From Pseudomonas plecoglossicida NBRC 103162 = DSM 15088 (GTDB lineage Bacteria; Pseudomonadota; Gammaproteobacteria; Pseudomonadales; Pseudomonadaceae), in NCBI RefSeq assembly GCF_000730665.1, contig NZ_BBIV01000021.1, positions 1 to 64,000 on the forward strand: 64,000 nucleotides of DNA, read 5' to 3'. Under the pieces are notes generated by a model that saw nothing but the letters and a program-made list of their open reading frames with translations, was not told where the DNA came from and made no database searches. A program made the translations under genes and the position numbers. The first letter of the stretch is position 1. Every line of letters starts with the position of its first letter. Below, piece after piece: positions 40,825 through 49,930 of the stretch.

Positions 40825-41475
40825 ATGGACTATCAGTCGCTCAAGACTCGCCACCGCAACGAACGCGACGCCCATCACCCGAACCTGGCGCTGCGCATTC
40901 ACCGAGCCTTGAGCTGGCTGCACCGCGCCGAGCAGGCCGAGGATGTGGACGGCCGCTTCATTTTCCTCTGGATTGCCTTCAACGCCGCCTACGCCACCGA
41001 TATCGACGAGCAGCATCGGCTGTCCGAGCAGGAGGCCTTCAAGGCCTTCCTGCAAAAGCTCTGCCTGCTCGACAGCGACCACCTCATCGAGAAACTGGTG
41101 TGGTCCGAGTTCCCCGGCAGCATTCGCGCCCTGCTCGACAACCCCTATGTGTTCCAGAGCTTCTGGGATTTCCAGAACGGCAAGATCAGCGAAATCGAGT
41201 GGGAAGAACGCTTGCGTGCCGGCAAGCGCGCCGCCCACCACGCGCTGGCGGAGCGCGACACGGCCAAGGTGCTGGGGGTGATGTTCAACCGCATCTATAC
41301 CCTGCGCAACCAGATGGTGCATGGTGGTGCAACCTGGGATGGCAGCGTCAATCGCTCGCAGCTGCGCGACTGCACCAAGCTGCTGGGCAAGCTGGTGCCG
41401 TTGATCATCCTGCTCATGCTCGACAACCCCAGGACGCTCTGGGGCGATGCCTGCTACCCGGTGGTCGGCGCATAG
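40825..41475 (+). CDS. HEPN-domain protein, possible RNase
   Basis: This 216-residue, mostly helical protein has the sequence RNQMVH at 161-166, which fits the Rx4-6H active-site motif of HEPN ribonucleases, preceded by FNRIYTL as in Apea-like HEPN families. The N-terminal half (LSWLHRAEQ ... RFIFLWIAFNAAY) fits the first HEPN helices. I chose ATG 40825 (GAGG upstream) over 40759. It lies 100 bases after the last GTPase gene and could be its toxic effector. Many HEPN proteins of this kind remain uncharacterised. Confidence 0.78.
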   Translation: MDYQSLKTRHRNERDAHHPNLALRIHRALSWLHRAEQAEDVDGRFIFLWIAFNAAYATDIDEQHRLSEQEAFKAFLQKLCLLDSDHLIEKLVWSEFPGSIRALLDNPYVFQSFWDFQNGKISEIEWEERLRAGKRAAHHALAERDTAKVLGVMFNRIYTLRNQMVHGGATWDGSVNRSQLRDCTKLLGKLVPLIILLMLDNPRTLWGDACYPVVGA

Positions 41476-43061
41476 CGCTTGCTCGGGTAACGCGCCAGCA
41501 GGAGCTTGATGCCCACCAGCAGTGGCGCCGCCACGGCAAACAGCAGCACTACCGCGAAGAACGCCACATCGAAGGCGATGACTGCCGATTGCCCCGATAC
41601 AGCCCTCCCCAGCAAGGCGACGGATGCCCGGCCAGCGACCAGCGTATCCATGCCTCGCGCCCCGAGCATGGCAGTCGTGCCCCCGAGCCGTTCGATCACG
41701 GCCGTCGTCCCGCCCGTCACATGGGCCCCCAGCACGGCAGCATTGGCGACCAGTTGGTGATCGATGAGCGTCTGCAACCCTGCGACGCCCATCAATCCAC
41801 CCAGCTGGCGCCCGACATTGAACAGGCCGATTCCGCTGGCCAAGTTCCCCGGTTGCAAGTTGCCGAACGCAATCAAGGTAATGGACAGAAACAACAAGCC
41901 CAGCCCCAACCCGCGCAGCAGCACCCCGCCCATCATGTCGTGCATGCCGCTTTCACTGGTCGAACCCGACAACATCCACATCGCGATCATGATCAGCACG
42001 ATGCCAAGCGGCACCGTGGCGAACGGCGCGACCCCGCGGTACTGCATGAGACAGGCCGCCAGCAGCAACGCCGCGATGAACAGTGCCCCGCTGGGCAGCA
42101 GCAGCAAACCGGCATCGGTCGGCGTGAAGGCCAGCACCGACAACGCGAACGCCGGGATCAGATAGGCACTCCCGAACAACGCCGCTCCGGCGACGAAACT
42201 GACGATGAAGGCAAAGGTGAAATCACGGGACCCGAACAAGGTGAAGTCGAGTACCGCCTGGCGGCTCGTCAATAACTGATGGCCAACGAAGCACAACACT
42301 GCAGCGATGCCGAGCGCTGTGCCGGCGACGATGTGCGGCGCCTCGAACCAGTCCCACCGGTTGCCCTGACCGAGGACATAAGCAAGACAGCACAGGCTGG
42401 TGAACGCCAGCACCATCCCGACCACGTCGGACGGGCGCGTGGCCGGCATCGCGAGGTCTGGCACAGCAGCCATCAGCAGGCAGCCAATCGCCGCCAGCGC
42501 CAGTGGCACGACGCCGAAGAAGATCCAGGTCCACGACTGGCTGTCGATCAGCCACCCTTGCAGCGCTGGCGCCAGGGCAGCCGGGGCAACCACTGCGCCC
42601 ATGGCGAACACCGCTTGAAGCATGGGCTGCTGATTTCGCGGATACACCAGGAAGATCAGCATCTGCCCACCGACCAGCAGCGTACCGCCCGCAAGCCCCT
42701 GAAGCACCCTGAGCACGATCAACAGTTCGAGGTTGGCCGTGAAGGTGGTGATGCCACATGCCAGGCCCATCACCAGGGTCGCCGCAACGATCACCTGGCG
42801 AGGCTGGAAGCGGGTCAGCCACCACGACGCCGCCATGAAGCCGATGAGCTTGCAACTGGTGTAGCCCACATCCAGCCAGGCAAATTCGTCTGGCGTGGCA
42901 TAGATATCGCCCAGTATGTCATTGCGACCGAGTGCCAGAACGCTGCTGGCGATGGCCTCGGTCAGGGCAGCCAGGAGGATGCCTGCGATCAGCAACAGGC
43001 CTTGAGCGCAGCGGCCATCGACGGGCACCACAGCCTGGGGGCTGGGCGCCAAGCGGTTCAC
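41454..43061 (-). CDS. MFS drug efflux transporter, DHA2/EmrB family
   Basis: The 535-residue inner-membrane protein has about 14 hydrophobic segments and an N-terminal DHA2-type pattern (SSVLALGRNDILGDIYATPDE). It overlaps the HlyD-type gene by four bases, so the two form an EmrAB-like tripartite pump that would use a separately encoded outer-membrane channel. Its 3' end overlaps the convergent HEPN gene by 22 bases. Confidence 0.93.
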   Translation of the reverse strand: MNRLAPSPQAVVPVDGRCAQGLLLIAGILLAALTEAIASSVLALGRNDILGDIYATPDEFAWLDVGYTSCKLIGFMAASWWLTRFQPRQVIVAATLVMGLACGITTFTANLELLIVLRVLQGLAGGTLLVGGQMLIFLVYPRNQQPMLQAVFAMGAVVAPAALAPALQGWLIDSQSWTWIFFGVVPLALAAIGCLLMAAVPDLAMPATRPSDVVGMVLAFTSLCCLAYVLGQGNRWDWFEAPHIVAGTALGIAAVLCFVGHQLLTSRQAVLDFTLFGSRDFTFAFIVSFVAGAALFGSAYLIPAFALSVLAFTPTDAGLLLLPSGALFIAALLLAACLMQYRGVAPFATVPLGIVLIMIAMWMLSGSTSESGMHDMMGGVLLRGLGLGLLFLSITLIAFGNLQPGNLASGIGLFNVGRQLGGLMGVAGLQTLIDHQLVANAAVLGAHVTGGTTAVIERLGGTTAMLGARGMDTLVAGRASVALLGRAVSGQSAVIAFDVAFFAVVLLFAVAAPLLVGIKLLLARYPSKRYAPTTG

Positions 43062-44143
43062 GAGCCACTCCCGACATCGACGTCGACCCGCGCCGAAAGC
43101 CCCGGCACGATTCGCCCTGGCAGCGGGTTATGCGCCAGGCGGATCTTCACCGGTACCCGTTGCACCACGCGGACGAAGTTGCCCGTCGCATTGTCCGGCG
43201 GCAACAGGCTGAACGCCGCCCCGCTCCCCGGCGCGAAACTGTCGACCACCCCTTCGAGCACAGTGTCCGGGTAGCCGTCGATCACCACCTTGGCCCGCTG
43301 CCCCGGTTGAATGTGTTCGACCTGGGTTTCCTTGAAGTTCGCCACGATCCACACGTTGTCGACCGGGACGATATCCAGCAATGCGCCACCCGGCGTCACG
43401 AAACGGCCGACCCGCACTTGCCGGTTGCCGACGACACCGGCTACCGGGGCACGTACCACCGTGTGCTCAAGTCCCAACCGGGCGAAGTCCCGTGCGGCCT
43501 GTGCCTGGGCGATCGCTGCCACGGCCGACTCACGCTGGGCCATCAGCACGGCGATGCGCTGTTGCTGGGCATCGAGCGTGGCCGAGGCCGCCGATACCGT
43601 CGCCTGGGCGCTGGTCCTGGCGGCATCGGTCTGATCGACGACCGACTGGCTGATGGCGCTGAACACGATCAACTTGCGACTGCGCTCATGGGTCTTGTTG
43701 GCAAGTCCGCGCTGCGCAACCGCCGACGCCACACTCGCGGTTGCCTCGCGGATCTGCGCGCGTTGCAACTGCGTCTGGGCGTCGACGTTGGCAAGGCTCG
43801 CCTCGGCTGACTTGACGTTGGCTTCGGCTTGCGCCAACTGTGAGCGGTAGTCCCGGTCATCGATGCGAAACAGCACATCGCCCCTGGCTACGCGCTGATT
43901 GTCCTCGACCTCGACGGCCACCACATAACCCGCCACCTTGGCCGCAAGCGACGTGACATCCCCTCGCACATAGGCGTTATCGGTACCGGTGGCGGCGCTC
44001 GAACGGCCGATGACCCAGGCCGCGACCAGGACCGCCAGCGCGACGACGCAGAGCAGGATGCCAACCTGTTTCTTTCTGTCGGGCCGGGTCGCCACAGCCT
44101 CGGGGGTGCTGTGCGTGACTGGCGTATCCGCATGCGTGTTCAT
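43058..44143 (-). CDS. HlyD-family membrane fusion protein, EmrA-like
   Basis: The protein has a short cytoplasmic N terminus, one transmembrane helix (QVGILLCVVALAVLVAAWVI) and a biotinyl-lipoyl-like domain split by a long coiled-coil hairpin. It ends in a beta barrel (VAPVAGVVGNRQVRVGRFV region), the layout of periplasmic adaptor proteins. I chose ATG 44143 giving 361 residues; an in-frame ATG at 44167 adds eight. It is the first gene of the efflux pair. Confidence 0.92.
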   Translation of the reverse strand: MNTHADTPVTHSTPEAVATRPDRKKQVGILLCVVALAVLVAAWVIGRSSAATGTDNAYVRGDVTSLAAKVAGYVVAVEVEDNQRVARGDVLFRIDDRDYRSQLAQAEANVKSAEASLANVDAQTQLQRAQIREATASVASAVAQRGLANKTHERSRKLIVFSAISQSVVDQTDAARTSAQATVSAASATLDAQQQRIAVLMAQRESAVAAIAQAQAARDFARLGLEHTVVRAPVAGVVGNRQVRVGRFVTPGGALLDIVPVDNVWIVANFKETQVEHIQPGQRAKVVIDGYPDTVLEGVVDSFAPGSGAAFSLLPPDNATGNFVRVVQRVPVKIRLAHNPLPGRIVPGLSARVDVDVGSGS

Positions 44144-44210
44144 CTGCTGGAGTCCTGTGCCGAGCATCTACCGACCGTCAGCCGCCAGACGCCATGGGTT
44201 ACGACGTCGC

Positions 44211-44624
44211 TCACTTCGCGCTGGGGGTGACCAGCACGGTTTCCGAGCTGTCGAGCACGAACACGGCCATCAACCGTGCAGGCTTGGTATCGCTGGCATT
44301 GGCGCTCACGGCGTGGAACGCGCCGGGTGCCTCGTACCAGTTCTCCCCGACCTTGTAGGTTCTCTCCGGCTCGCCATTGACGCTGCTGCGCACTTCGCCC
44401 TCCAGGACGGTGGCGTAGATGAACGCTGACTTCGGATGCCGATGGGACGGTGATGCTGCACCCGGTGCGTAGTCGACGATCACCCCTCTCATGCTCTTGC
44501 CAGGTACGTTCGGCAATGGCTGGTCGAACACCACCGACACCTTGCTGGCCGGGCGCTCGTCGGCCGCGGCCGAGGTAATGGACAGCGCCGCGATCGCGGC
44601 GGCGCAGAGGATTCGACTGAACAT
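44211..44624 (-). CDS. Periplasmic cupin-domain protein
   Basis: The 137-residue precursor has a signal peptide (about 1-21, ending TSAAA) and a single cupin fold with metal-ligand candidates in SHRHPKSAFIYATVLEGEV and a later histidine (GAFHAV). Substrate unknown. It lies between the efflux pair and the NAD(P)-binding gene on the same strand and may belong with them. Confidence 0.85.
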   Translation of the reverse strand: MFSRILCAAAIAALSITSAAADERPASKVSVVFDQPLPNVPGKSMRGVIVDYAPGAASPSHRHPKSAFIYATVLEGEVRSSVNGEPERTYKVGENWYEAPGAFHAVSANASDTKPARLMAVFVLDSSETVLVTPSAK

Positions 44625-44673
44625 GGCAGTACTCCTTGGAAATGACTGTGGCCAATGGGATAACCGGCACGGC

Positions 44674-45417
44674 TCAGGACTGTGCGAGCCAATCCTCGAA
44701 ACGCGTGGGACCGAGGCGCGCCTGCCCCGCGGGCGTCAACGACCGGTCATCGAGTTCGGCGCCAAAATAGCGGGCATGCACATCAGGGATGACCTGGCGT
44801 GCATCACCGGTCAGCCGCAAGAAGCGGCGCACCAGTTCATCCAACGGCATGGCCTCAGGGCCAGCCACTTCGAGCGTGCCGTTGGCGGGAGCTGCGAGTA
44901 CCACGTCGACCAAGGCTGCCGCCACGTCGACCGAGGCCAGCGGCTGGATCAACGCGGGCGAAAGCCGCACCTCGTCACCCACGGTGGCCGCCTGGGCAAT
45001 GCCGCCGACGAATTCGAAGAACTGCGTGGCCCGCAGCAGCGTGTAAGGGATGGCAGACGCCTTGATCAGCGCCTCCTGTGCGACCTTGGCACGGAAGTAG
45101 CCATTTTCCTGCAGACGCTCGCAGCCGACGATCGACAACGCGACGTGGTGGCGCACGCCTGCGGCGGCCTCGGCAGCCAACAGATTACGGGTGGACGTCT
45201 GGAAGAACTCGAGTACGGCCTGATCCTCCCAGCTTGGCGCGTTGGCGACATCGACCACCACGTCGGCGCCGTCCATCGCTGCGGCGAGGCCTTCGCGGGT
45301 GATGCTGTTGACGCCCGTGCTGGGCGCTGCGGCGACGGCTTCATGACCACGCTCGCCCAGGTCCTTGACGAGTTTCGAGCCAATGAGGCCTGTGCCTCCG
45401 ATGACGACGATCTTCAT
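44674..45417 (-). CDS. NAD(P)-binding protein, NmrA/atypical SDR family
   Basis: The 248-residue protein begins MKIVVIGGTGLIGSKL with the GxxGxxG dinucleotide-binding loop and lacks the classic YxxxK pair, as in NmrA-like redox sensors or atypical reductases. I set the start at 45417 with AGGAGAGAC upstream; 14 extra residues in the longer frame are not conserved in this family. Confidence 0.87.
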   Translation of the reverse strand: MKIVVIGGTGLIGSKLVKDLGERGHEAVAAAPSTGVNSITREGLAAAMDGADVVVDVANAPSWEDQAVLEFFQTSTRNLLAAEAAAGVRHHVALSIVGCERLQENGYFRAKVAQEALIKASAIPYTLLRATQFFEFVGGIAQAATVGDEVRLSPALIQPLASVDVAAALVDVVLAAPANGTLEVAGPEAMPLDELVRRFLRLTGDARQVIPDVHARYFGAELDDRSLTPAGQARLGPTRFEDWLAQS

Positions 45418-45666
45418 GGGGTCTCTCCTCTTCTCGACGGCAGCCATTGCTGTCGACATGGATCAACGATGCGCCCATGCGCCCGGCAAGTCCTTGCAGG
45501 GCGATTGGATTTACCTTCAGAAAATCTTGATTTGCAGTCCAACCTGCTCAGCAGCCCCCGAGCAGGCTGTGCAGCGCGTTTCGCACTGCCGTATCATCGA
45601 CGACGGACACTTGTGAGCAATCGCCTCGGACACGAAGCCTAGGGCGCTCGGCCAGGGGACAAGACG

Positions 45667-47235
45667 TTGCAATTCGTGTTTGAAGACTACGTGCTCGATC
45701 AACAGCGCCGGGAGTTGACCCTGCGTGGCGAGGTCGTGACCATCGGCCCGCAGGTCTTCGACCTGTTGTTGCTGCTGATCAGCAATCGCGACCGGGTCAT
45801 CAGCAAGGACGAGTTGCTGCAAACGGTCTGGAGCGGGCGGGTCGTCTCCGAATCGACCGTCGCCAGCCATATCAATGCGGTGCGCAAGGCCATCGGCGAC
45901 TCGGGCGAACAGCAGCGCCTGCTGCGCACCGTGGCCCGCAAAGGGTATCGCTTCGTCGGAGAAGCCCGGCAAGCGCCTGATTCCGAAGCGCCTGCCGCGC
46001 TGCTTGCCGAGCAGACGCCGGCCCCCGTCCTGCCCCTGCCTGGCACCCCCTCCATCACCGTCCTACCCTTCCAGAACCTGAGCGGCGACCCAGGCCAGGA
46101 CTATTTTGCCGACGGCATCGTCGAAGACATCATCGTTGCCCTGTCGCGCATCCGCTGGCTGTTCGTCATCGCGCGCAATTCCAGCTTCACCTTCAAGGGC
46201 CGGGACGTCGACATCATGGACGTGGGGCGCAAGCTGGGTGTGCGCTATGTACTGGAGGGCAGCGTGCGCAGGGTCGCGAACCGGGTACGCATCACCGGCC
46301 AGCTGATCGATGCCAGCAGCGGTACCCACATCTGGGCGGAACGCTACGAGGGCCGGCTCGACGATATTTTCGAACTGCAGGACCAGCTCGCCGCCAGCGT
46401 GGTGGGCGCCATCGCACCGCAGCTCGAGCGGGCAGAGATCGAACGCGCCAAGCGCAAGCCCACAGACAGCCTCTGCGCCTATGACTACTACTTGCGTGGC
46501 ACCGCGAAACTGCACAACGGCACCCGCGAGGCCGTGGAGCAGGCCCTGTCGCTGTTCTACACCGCCATCGAGCTGGATCCGGAGTACGCCTCGGCCTACG
46601 GCATGGCCGCCTGGTGCCATTTCTGGCGCAAGCTCAATGGCTGGATGGCCGATCGTCCTCGGGAAATCGCCGAGGGTGCGCAGTTGGCCAGATTGGCCGT
46701 GGAGCTCGGTCGCGACGATGCCGTCGCCCTGACCCGAGGCGGACACGCACTTGCCCACCTGACCGGCGACCTGGATGGCGGCATCGCACTGCTCGACCGG
46801 GCTCGCCTGCTCAACCCCAACCTGGCGCCTGCCTGGTTCCTTGGCGGCATCTTGCGCGCGCTGCGCGGTGAAACCGACGCCGCCATCGACAACCTTGGCC
46901 ATGCGGCGCGCCTGAGCCCCCTGGACCCGGAAATGTTCAGGATGTACGTGGGAATGGCCCTGGCGCACTTCTTTGCAGGGCGCTTCGATGATGCCCTGGG
47001 CTGGGCAGAAAAGTCGCTGAACAACCTGTCCAGCCTGCTGGCCGCCACCGTGCTGATCACCGCCAGCCATGCGCTTTGTGGTCGCGAACACGAGGCCAAT
47101 GATGCGCTGGCGCGGCTGCGGGCACTGGACCCGAAGCTGCGGATATCCGGGCTGCGGGACTGGATACCGATCTACCGTGACGAGGACCTTGCCTTGCTTG
47201 CCGAAGGACTGCGCCGGGCCGGGTTGCCGGAATGA
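45667..47235 (+). CDS. CadC-like regulator with OmpR-type DNA-binding domain and TPRs
   Basis: The 522-residue protein has an N-terminal OmpR-type winged helix (about 1-100, VSESTVASHINAVRKAIGD). A TolB-N-like domain follows (ITVLPFQNLSGDPGQDYFADG). The C-terminal half is TPR-like repeats. No transmembrane helix is obvious, so it appears cytoplasmic. The start is a TTG at 45667 with GGGGAC upstream; a GTG nine bases later is possible. It is divergent from the NAD(P)-binding gene, which it may regulate. Confidence 0.85.
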   Translation: MQFVFEDYVLDQQRRELTLRGEVVTIGPQVFDLLLLLISNRDRVISKDELLQTVWSGRVVSESTVASHINAVRKAIGDSGEQQRLLRTVARKGYRFVGEARQAPDSEAPAALLAEQTPAPVLPLPGTPSITVLPFQNLSGDPGQDYFADGIVEDIIVALSRIRWLFVIARNSSFTFKGRDVDIMDVGRKLGVRYVLEGSVRRVANRVRITGQLIDASSGTHIWAERYEGRLDDIFELQDQLAASVVGAIAPQLERAEIERAKRKPTDSLCAYDYYLRGTAKLHNGTREAVEQALSLFYTAIELDPEYASAYGMAAWCHFWRKLNGWMADRPREIAEGAQLARLAVELGRDDAVALTRGGHALAHLTGDLDGGIALLDRARLLNPNLAPAWFLGGILRALRGETDAAIDNLGHAARLSPLDPEMFRMYVGMALAHFFAGRFDDALGWAEKSLNNLSSLLAATVLITASHALCGREHEANDALARLRALDPKLRISGLRDWIPIYRDEDLALLAEGLRRAGLPE

Positions 47236-47371
47236 CCCATGCCCTGCCACGTCGCTCGCGCACTGGAATAAGCCTGGATACACCGCGATACTGTCCATGG
47301 CTCAAGGTCGTTGCCAATGTGGTAACCAGATGTCCGAAAATGGCCAGCCCGGAGCGCTGACGAGGTATACG

Positions 47372-48880
47372 ATGCCTCTCATGCCAAACCTCACCGATAA
47401 CCCCGAAAGCGACGCCTGCTACCTGGCCCTCAAGGCGCATGATGCGCGCTTCGATGGCTCGTTCTTCGCGGCCGTCACCAGTACCGGCATCTATTGCCGG
47501 CCCGTGTGCCGCGTGAAGACGCCCCGACGCGAGAACATCCGCTTCTTCCGCCACGCCGCCCAGGCCGAGGCGGCAGGTTTCAGGCCTTGCCTGCGCTGCC
47601 GGCCGGAGCTGGCACCGCGCGCCGTCTCGTGGAGCACCGAGGATGCCTCACGCATCCTTGCCCTGCAGGCAGCGCGCTTGATGGATGAGCCCGAGGCCTG
47701 GGCTCAAGCCTCTGCTTCGCAGGGCACCAGTGGGGGCGCGATGACACGGATCGCGCAGCAGCTGGGGGTCAGCGACCGGCACTTGCGGCGGATCTTCGAG
47801 ACGCACTTCGGGGTCTCGCCGCTTCAGTACCTGCAAACCCGCCGCCTGCTCACGGCCAAGCAGTTGATTGCCGATACCCAGCTGCCGATGACGCAGGTCG
47901 CCCTGTCCAGCGGTTTTGCCAGTGTGCGCCGTTTCAATGACGCCTTCTCCCGCCACTATGGCTTGAGCCCTGGTGCCCTGCGCCGCGCCAGATCACTGCC
48001 CGAGGGCCAGGGCACGAGCGTGCGCCTGGGGTGGCGCCCGCCCTACGACGTCGAGGCGATGCTCGACTTCCTGCGGCTACGCGCCTTGCCCGGCGTGGAG
48101 CGGGTGGAGGGGTTGGAGTACACGCGGACACTCCGCCTGCTGCAGGACGGCCAGGTCCACTGCGGCTGGTTGCGGGTGCGTTTCGACATGGCGCGTACCC
48201 TGGTCGTGGTGACGGTCGACGATGCGTTGGCGGCAGCCCTGCCCGTCCTGATCAATCGCGTGCGCGCTGCTTTCGACCTGGATGCCGATCCGATCGCCAT
48301 CAACGCCACGCTCAATGCCACCTTTGCCTCAAGCGAAGGCTTGCGCGTTCCCGGCACGCTGGACGGTTTCGAGCTGGCAGTACGTGCAGTGCTCGGGCAA
48401 CAAGTCACCGTCGCGGCTGCGCGCACGCTCGGTGGGCGTCTGGTGACGGCCTTCGGAGCACCCATCGAGACGCCGATGCCTGGCGTGGAGCGGCTTTTTC
48501 CGACGCCGGCTGCCCTGCTCGCGGCCAGCGGGGATGCGCTCGGCAGCCTGGGCATCACCCGGCAACGCCAGGCCGCGCTGCACGCGCTGGCCGACGCGGT
48601 GCTCAATGGCCGCCTGCGGCTAAACCCTGGCGTCGATGTTGGCGCAACCTGCGATGAGTTGAAAAAACTGCCAGGCATTGGCGACTGGACGGCGCAGTAC
48701 ATCGCCATGCGCGCGCTGCGCTGGCCCGATGCATTTCCAGCTGGCGATGTCGCGCTGCAAAAGGCGCTGGGGGTGAGCAGCGCAAAGGCTGCCGAACAGG
48801 CCTCGATCAGCTGGCGGCCCTGGCGCAGCTATGCGGTGCTGCGGGCGTGGCACGGTCTTGGGCGCAAGCCGCAAACCTGA
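47372..48880 (+). CDS. alkA: Ada-type sensor fused to AlkA DNA-3-methyladenine glycosylase
   Basis: This 502-residue protein combines alkylation sensing and repair. Residues 1-85 form the Ada zinc domain with Cys42, Cys46, Cys73 and Cys76 (Cys42 equals the methyl acceptor). An AraC helix-turn-helix follows (about 115-205). The C-terminal half is an AlkA glycosylase with a helix-hairpin-helix (LPGIGDWTAQYIAMRA) and catalytic aspartate in AGDVALQ. I chose ATG 47372 with GAGG six bases ahead; the 101 residues upstream in frame are shadow sequence. The Ada C-terminal methyltransferase domain is absent, replaced by AlkA. Confidence 0.93.
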   Translation: MPLMPNLTDNPESDACYLALKAHDARFDGSFFAAVTSTGIYCRPVCRVKTPRRENIRFFRHAAQAEAAGFRPCLRCRPELAPRAVSWSTEDASRILALQAARLMDEPEAWAQASASQGTSGGAMTRIAQQLGVSDRHLRRIFETHFGVSPLQYLQTRRLLTAKQLIADTQLPMTQVALSSGFASVRRFNDAFSRHYGLSPGALRRARSLPEGQGTSVRLGWRPPYDVEAMLDFLRLRALPGVERVEGLEYTRTLRLLQDGQVHCGWLRVRFDMARTLVVVTVDDALAAALPVLINRVRAAFDLDADPIAINATLNATFASSEGLRVPGTLDGFELAVRAVLGQQVTVAAARTLGGRLVTAFGAPIETPMPGVERLFPTPAALLAASGDALGSLGITRQRQAALHALADAVLNGRLRLNPGVDVGATCDELKKLPGIGDWTAQYIAMRALRWPDAFPAGDVALQKALGVSSAKAAEQASISWRPWRSYAVLRAWHGLGRKPQT

Positions 48881-48901
48881 TGAGCACAGGGGAGCAAAAG
48901 C

Positions 48902-48932
48902 AAAAAGGGCGACCCTTTCGGATCGCCCTTTT
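48902..48932. terminator. Bidirectional terminator between alkA and tRNA-Val
   Basis: AAAAGGGCGA and TCGCCCTTTT form a ten-base-pair stem with A and T tracts on the two sides. It ends 27 bases from the tRNA 3' end and 20 bases after the repair gene. Confidence 0.88.
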
Positions 48933-48959
48933 CGTGCCCGGTGAACCGGGACTTTCGTT

Positions 48960-49036
48960 TGGTAGGCACAATTGGACTCGAACCAACGACCCCCACCATG
49001 TCAAGGTGGTGCTCTAACCAACTGAGCTATGTGCCT
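48960..49036 (-). tRNA. tRNA-Val (anticodon GAC), copy 1
   Basis: The minus-strand sequence folds as a full cloverleaf with encoded CCA (48960-48962). Anticodon arm CCACC-TTGACAT-GGTGG gives GAC, and the T arm has TTCGAGT. It is identical in sequence to the copy at 49653-49729. Confidence 0.97.
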
Positions 49037-49126
49037 GTCGTGTGGGGCGCATATTAGACATCGGGTTTCTTTCTGTAAAGCGTTTTTTTCAAAAAAATCA
49101 AAAACTTTCAGAACCCTGTGACCTGC

Positions 49127-49582
49127 CTAGAAACTGCTCTGCAACTTCACGCCGAACACCCAGGCATCTTTCACCTGCTCCACCCCTCCCGGGTCACGCA
49201 CGTACTGCACGTTCGGCCGAATCACCAGCCAACGGGTGGCATGTATGCCGTAATACAGCTCCGCATCCTATTCGTTGCCCTGCAGTGGCTGATAGGCCGG
49301 ATTGTCGTAGTCGGTCTGCTGATTGGCGGCGTTGATCGCTCGCTGGTTGTCACGGAACCTGGAGTTGGTGTGGATCCGGGCAACGCCGAAACCGATATCG
49401 TCCTGCGGCCATGCATCGAACAGGCCCTTGTAGGTAAGCCCGACCTGAAGGAAGTGCCCTACCTGGCTGGTTTCCCGATCCTGCACGGTAACGTTGGCGA
49501 ACAGCGACAGCCCGCGGCTGCGATCGCCGTCATGGGCGGTGACCTGCTGCTGCGCCACCAGCCAGTAACCGTTGTGAACTTT
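49127..49582 (-). pseudogene. Remnant of an OprB-type carbohydrate porin
   Basis: The frame encodes a typical porin C terminus: alternating beta-strand residues, YYGIHATRWLVIRPNVQYV, and the terminal phenylalanine (QSSF). It is broken twice. The 5' two-thirds are missing, ending abruptly near 49583, and an in-frame TAG lies at 49268-49270. Only about 150 residues remain. It lies between two identical tRNA-Val genes, which suggests the intact gene was lost during rearrangement of this tRNA pair. Confidence 0.75.
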
Positions 49583-49595
49583 TTCTCAGGGAAAA

Positions 49596-49628
49596 CGAAA
49601 AGAGGAACCCTCTCGGATTCCCCTCTAA
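49596..49628 (-). terminator. Likely terminator of the second tRNA-Val gene
   Basis: On the minus strand AGAGG-GGAA pairs with TTCC-TCT, followed by a TTTTCG tract, about 25 bases past the tRNA 3' end. The stem is shorter and less regular than the one at 48902. Confidence 0.55.
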
Positions 49629-49652
49629 GCCCCGTATCTTCTACGGGCGATT

Positions 49653-49729
49653 TGGTAGGCACAATTGGACTCGAACCAACGACCCCCACCATGTCAAGGT
49701 GGTGCTCTAACCAACTGAGCTATGTGCCT
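49653..49729 (-). tRNA. tRNA-Val (anticodon GAC), copy 2
   Basis: Same 77-base sequence and fold as the first copy, with encoded CCA at 49653-49655. The match extends about ten bases past the 5' end (TGTCGTGTGG), so the duplicated unit is a little larger than the tRNA. Confidence 0.97.
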
Positions 49730-49930
49730 GTCGTGTGGTGCGCATTCTACGCATTCCTAAACCGCTGTCAACACTTTTTTTCGCCCTAACTTACTGAATC
49801 TTAAACTCTTTATAGCGAAACCACGGCGACGAGCAGTCAATGATTTTTAACGGGACGACTAGCGGGTGTTTATTATTATTGATAGCATCGGTACATTCGT
49901 TAAAAATATAAAACACGAGGTTTCTCGAGC

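Noticed and set aside
49118..49789. Plus-strand frame of 223 residues spanning the porin fragment and tRNA-Val
   Set aside because: It reads through a tRNA gene and is the antisense of a recognisable porin C terminus.
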